This document shows, piece after piece, positions 4,809-5,236 of a DNA stretch of 5,236 bases. A program made the position numbers and the translations under genes. The notes under the pieces are model-generated. The model saw nothing but the letters and a program-made list of their open reading frames with translations, searched no databases and had not been told where the DNA came from. Source of the DNA: Natronomonas sp. (GTDB lineage Archaea > Halobacteriota > Halobacteria > Halobacteriales > Haloarculaceae); NCBI GenBank assembly GCA_007135435.1, contig SLIW01000219.1, positions 1 to 5,236 of the forward strand. Reading direction: 5' to 3'. Every line of letters starts with the position of its first letter. Position 1 is the first letter of the stretch.

Positions 4809-4981
4809 GGCGCGATCCAGTCCGCATCGATCACCTCACATGCAATGAGGACCCGACCACACCGCCACATCAGCCACTCAATTACTGCGTACCGGTCGCT
4901 GTAGTTCAATCCCATATCACGTGCATTTTTCACGGGAAGCCACCTTTCACGGTGGCTCGGTTTCTTCAGAGAGCGTCTCAT
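4748..4981 (-). CDS. Small hypothetical protein (77 residues)
   Basis: ATG 4981 to TGA at 4748-4750 gives 77 residues: a basic start (MRRSLKKPSHRERW), a Trp-rich middle (VIEWLMWRCGRVLI) and an acidic end (CFSDVDTTNDQIM). I do not recognise the family. The frame stays open upstream to a TTG at 5047, and an inner ATG at 4915 is also possible. AT-rich TATA-like sequence (tctatacactatatac on the minus strand) lies 7-22 bases before ATG 4981, slightly too close for a standard leaderless start there. Codon use is less GC3-biased than in the left part of the window. It could be an acquired small gene or a remnant of a longer one. Confidence 0.38.
   Translation of the reverse strand: MRRSLKKPSHRERWLPVKNARDMGLNYSDRYAVIEWLMWRCGRVLIACEVIDADWIAPQGFVECFSDVDTTNDQIMR
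4938..4957. repeat. Inverted repeat with 7-base stem
   Basis: agccacc and ggtggct form a perfect 7-base stem around the loop tttcac. It lies inside the 77-residue minus-strand ORF, near its 5' end. It may be an RNA hairpin, a terminator for the plus-strand transcript from 4618-4647, or chance. Confidence 0.3.
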
Positions 4982-5236
4982 CCGCAAGTATATAGTGTAT
5001 AGAACGCTGTAGTTCGAGGTGTCATCGGGGCAGGTCGTCGCTGCCAAAGTATCGGTACGGATTCGGCGTCAACCAGACGTCGGTAGTGGGTTTCAGGAGG
5101 CATCTCGCGTCGACTGAGGGGTTCGGACGAGCGCAGTGAGCTATCGGCCAGACAATGCGAAACAGGGGCAGAGTGGGGAGCGTCACGAAAAGTAGCCAAT
5201 TCGTGCTACACCCAGCCGCCTTCATGCGATTTTCGA
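4982..5236. other. Right-end stretch with no supported gene
   Basis: Two overlapping minus-strand frames of about 70 residues cross it, but neither has a recognisable domain, a promoter or clear codon bias. GC is lower than in the left 4.5 kb. A motif of the type gagcgcagtgagc at about 5129-5141 resembles short sequences common in haloarchaeal intergenic DNA. The upstream region of the 77-residue ORF lies at its left end. Confidence 0.4.

Noticed and set aside
4978..5225. Two overlapping minus-strand frames of 67-73 residues at the right edge
   Set aside because: They have no recognisable domain, promoter, ribosome site or codon bias, and they overlap each other.
1..5236. tRNA, rRNA, CRISPR arrays, insertion sequences or attachment sites
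   Set aside because: Reading both strands by eye, I saw no cloverleaf, regular repeat-spacer array, transposase motif or terminal inverted repeats with target duplications.

Overview
The window looks like a piece of a haloarchaeal (class Halobacteria) chromosome or large replicon. Three things point that way. The left 4.5 kb is GC-rich with strongly GC-biased third codon positions. The predicted proteins are rich in Asp, Glu, Ala and Val with few Lys. Several starts carry an AT-rich TATA-like box about 26 bases upstream of the ATG, as in leaderless haloarchaeal transcripts. This is inference; no marker gene fixes the genus.

Layout, left to right. Positions 2-253 hold the C-terminal part of a universal stress protein (USP) domain protein on +. 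Positions 284-736 hold a complete single-domain USP on -, convergent with it. Positions 737-949 show no gene. Positions 950-1222 hold a weakly supported 90-residue ORF whose stop overlaps the start of the next gene (ATGA). Positions 1219-2121 encode a tandem two-domain USP of 300 residues. Positions 2122-2315 are non-coding, with palindromes and a diverged 28-base repeat. Positions 2316-2827 are a broken paralogue of the second domain of the 300-residue protein: a TAG replaces an expected sense codon, a frameshift lies near a run of five C, and the first domain is absent. A 23-base inverted repeat follows its ancestral stop directly. Positions 2906-3325 hold a single-domain USP of the ATP-binding type on -, and 3395-4564 an inorganic phosphate transporter of the PiT/PHO4 family, also on -. 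Positions 4565-4646 look like a divergent promoter region. From there to the right edge GC falls to roughly 50-55% and only small unrecognised ORFs are visible: 53 residues on + and 77 residues on -, overlapping each other.

The theme is a crowd of USP loci (five loci, six domain copies) next to a phosphate permease. The PiT gene and the 2906-3325 USP lie on the same strand 69 bases apart. The USP may modulate or accompany transport under stress or phosphate limitation, but each of the two has its own TATA-like box, so cotranscription is unproven. The tandem USP at 1219-2121 resembles, from memory of the family, the two-USP C-terminal extensions found on some haloarchaeal APC-type permeases, but here it stands alone.

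I found no convincing novel multi-gene system. The most useful second looks are the decayed tandem USP paralogue, the PiT with both GANDVANA-type signatures altered, and the lower-GC right end with tiny overlapping ORFs behind a divergent promoter.
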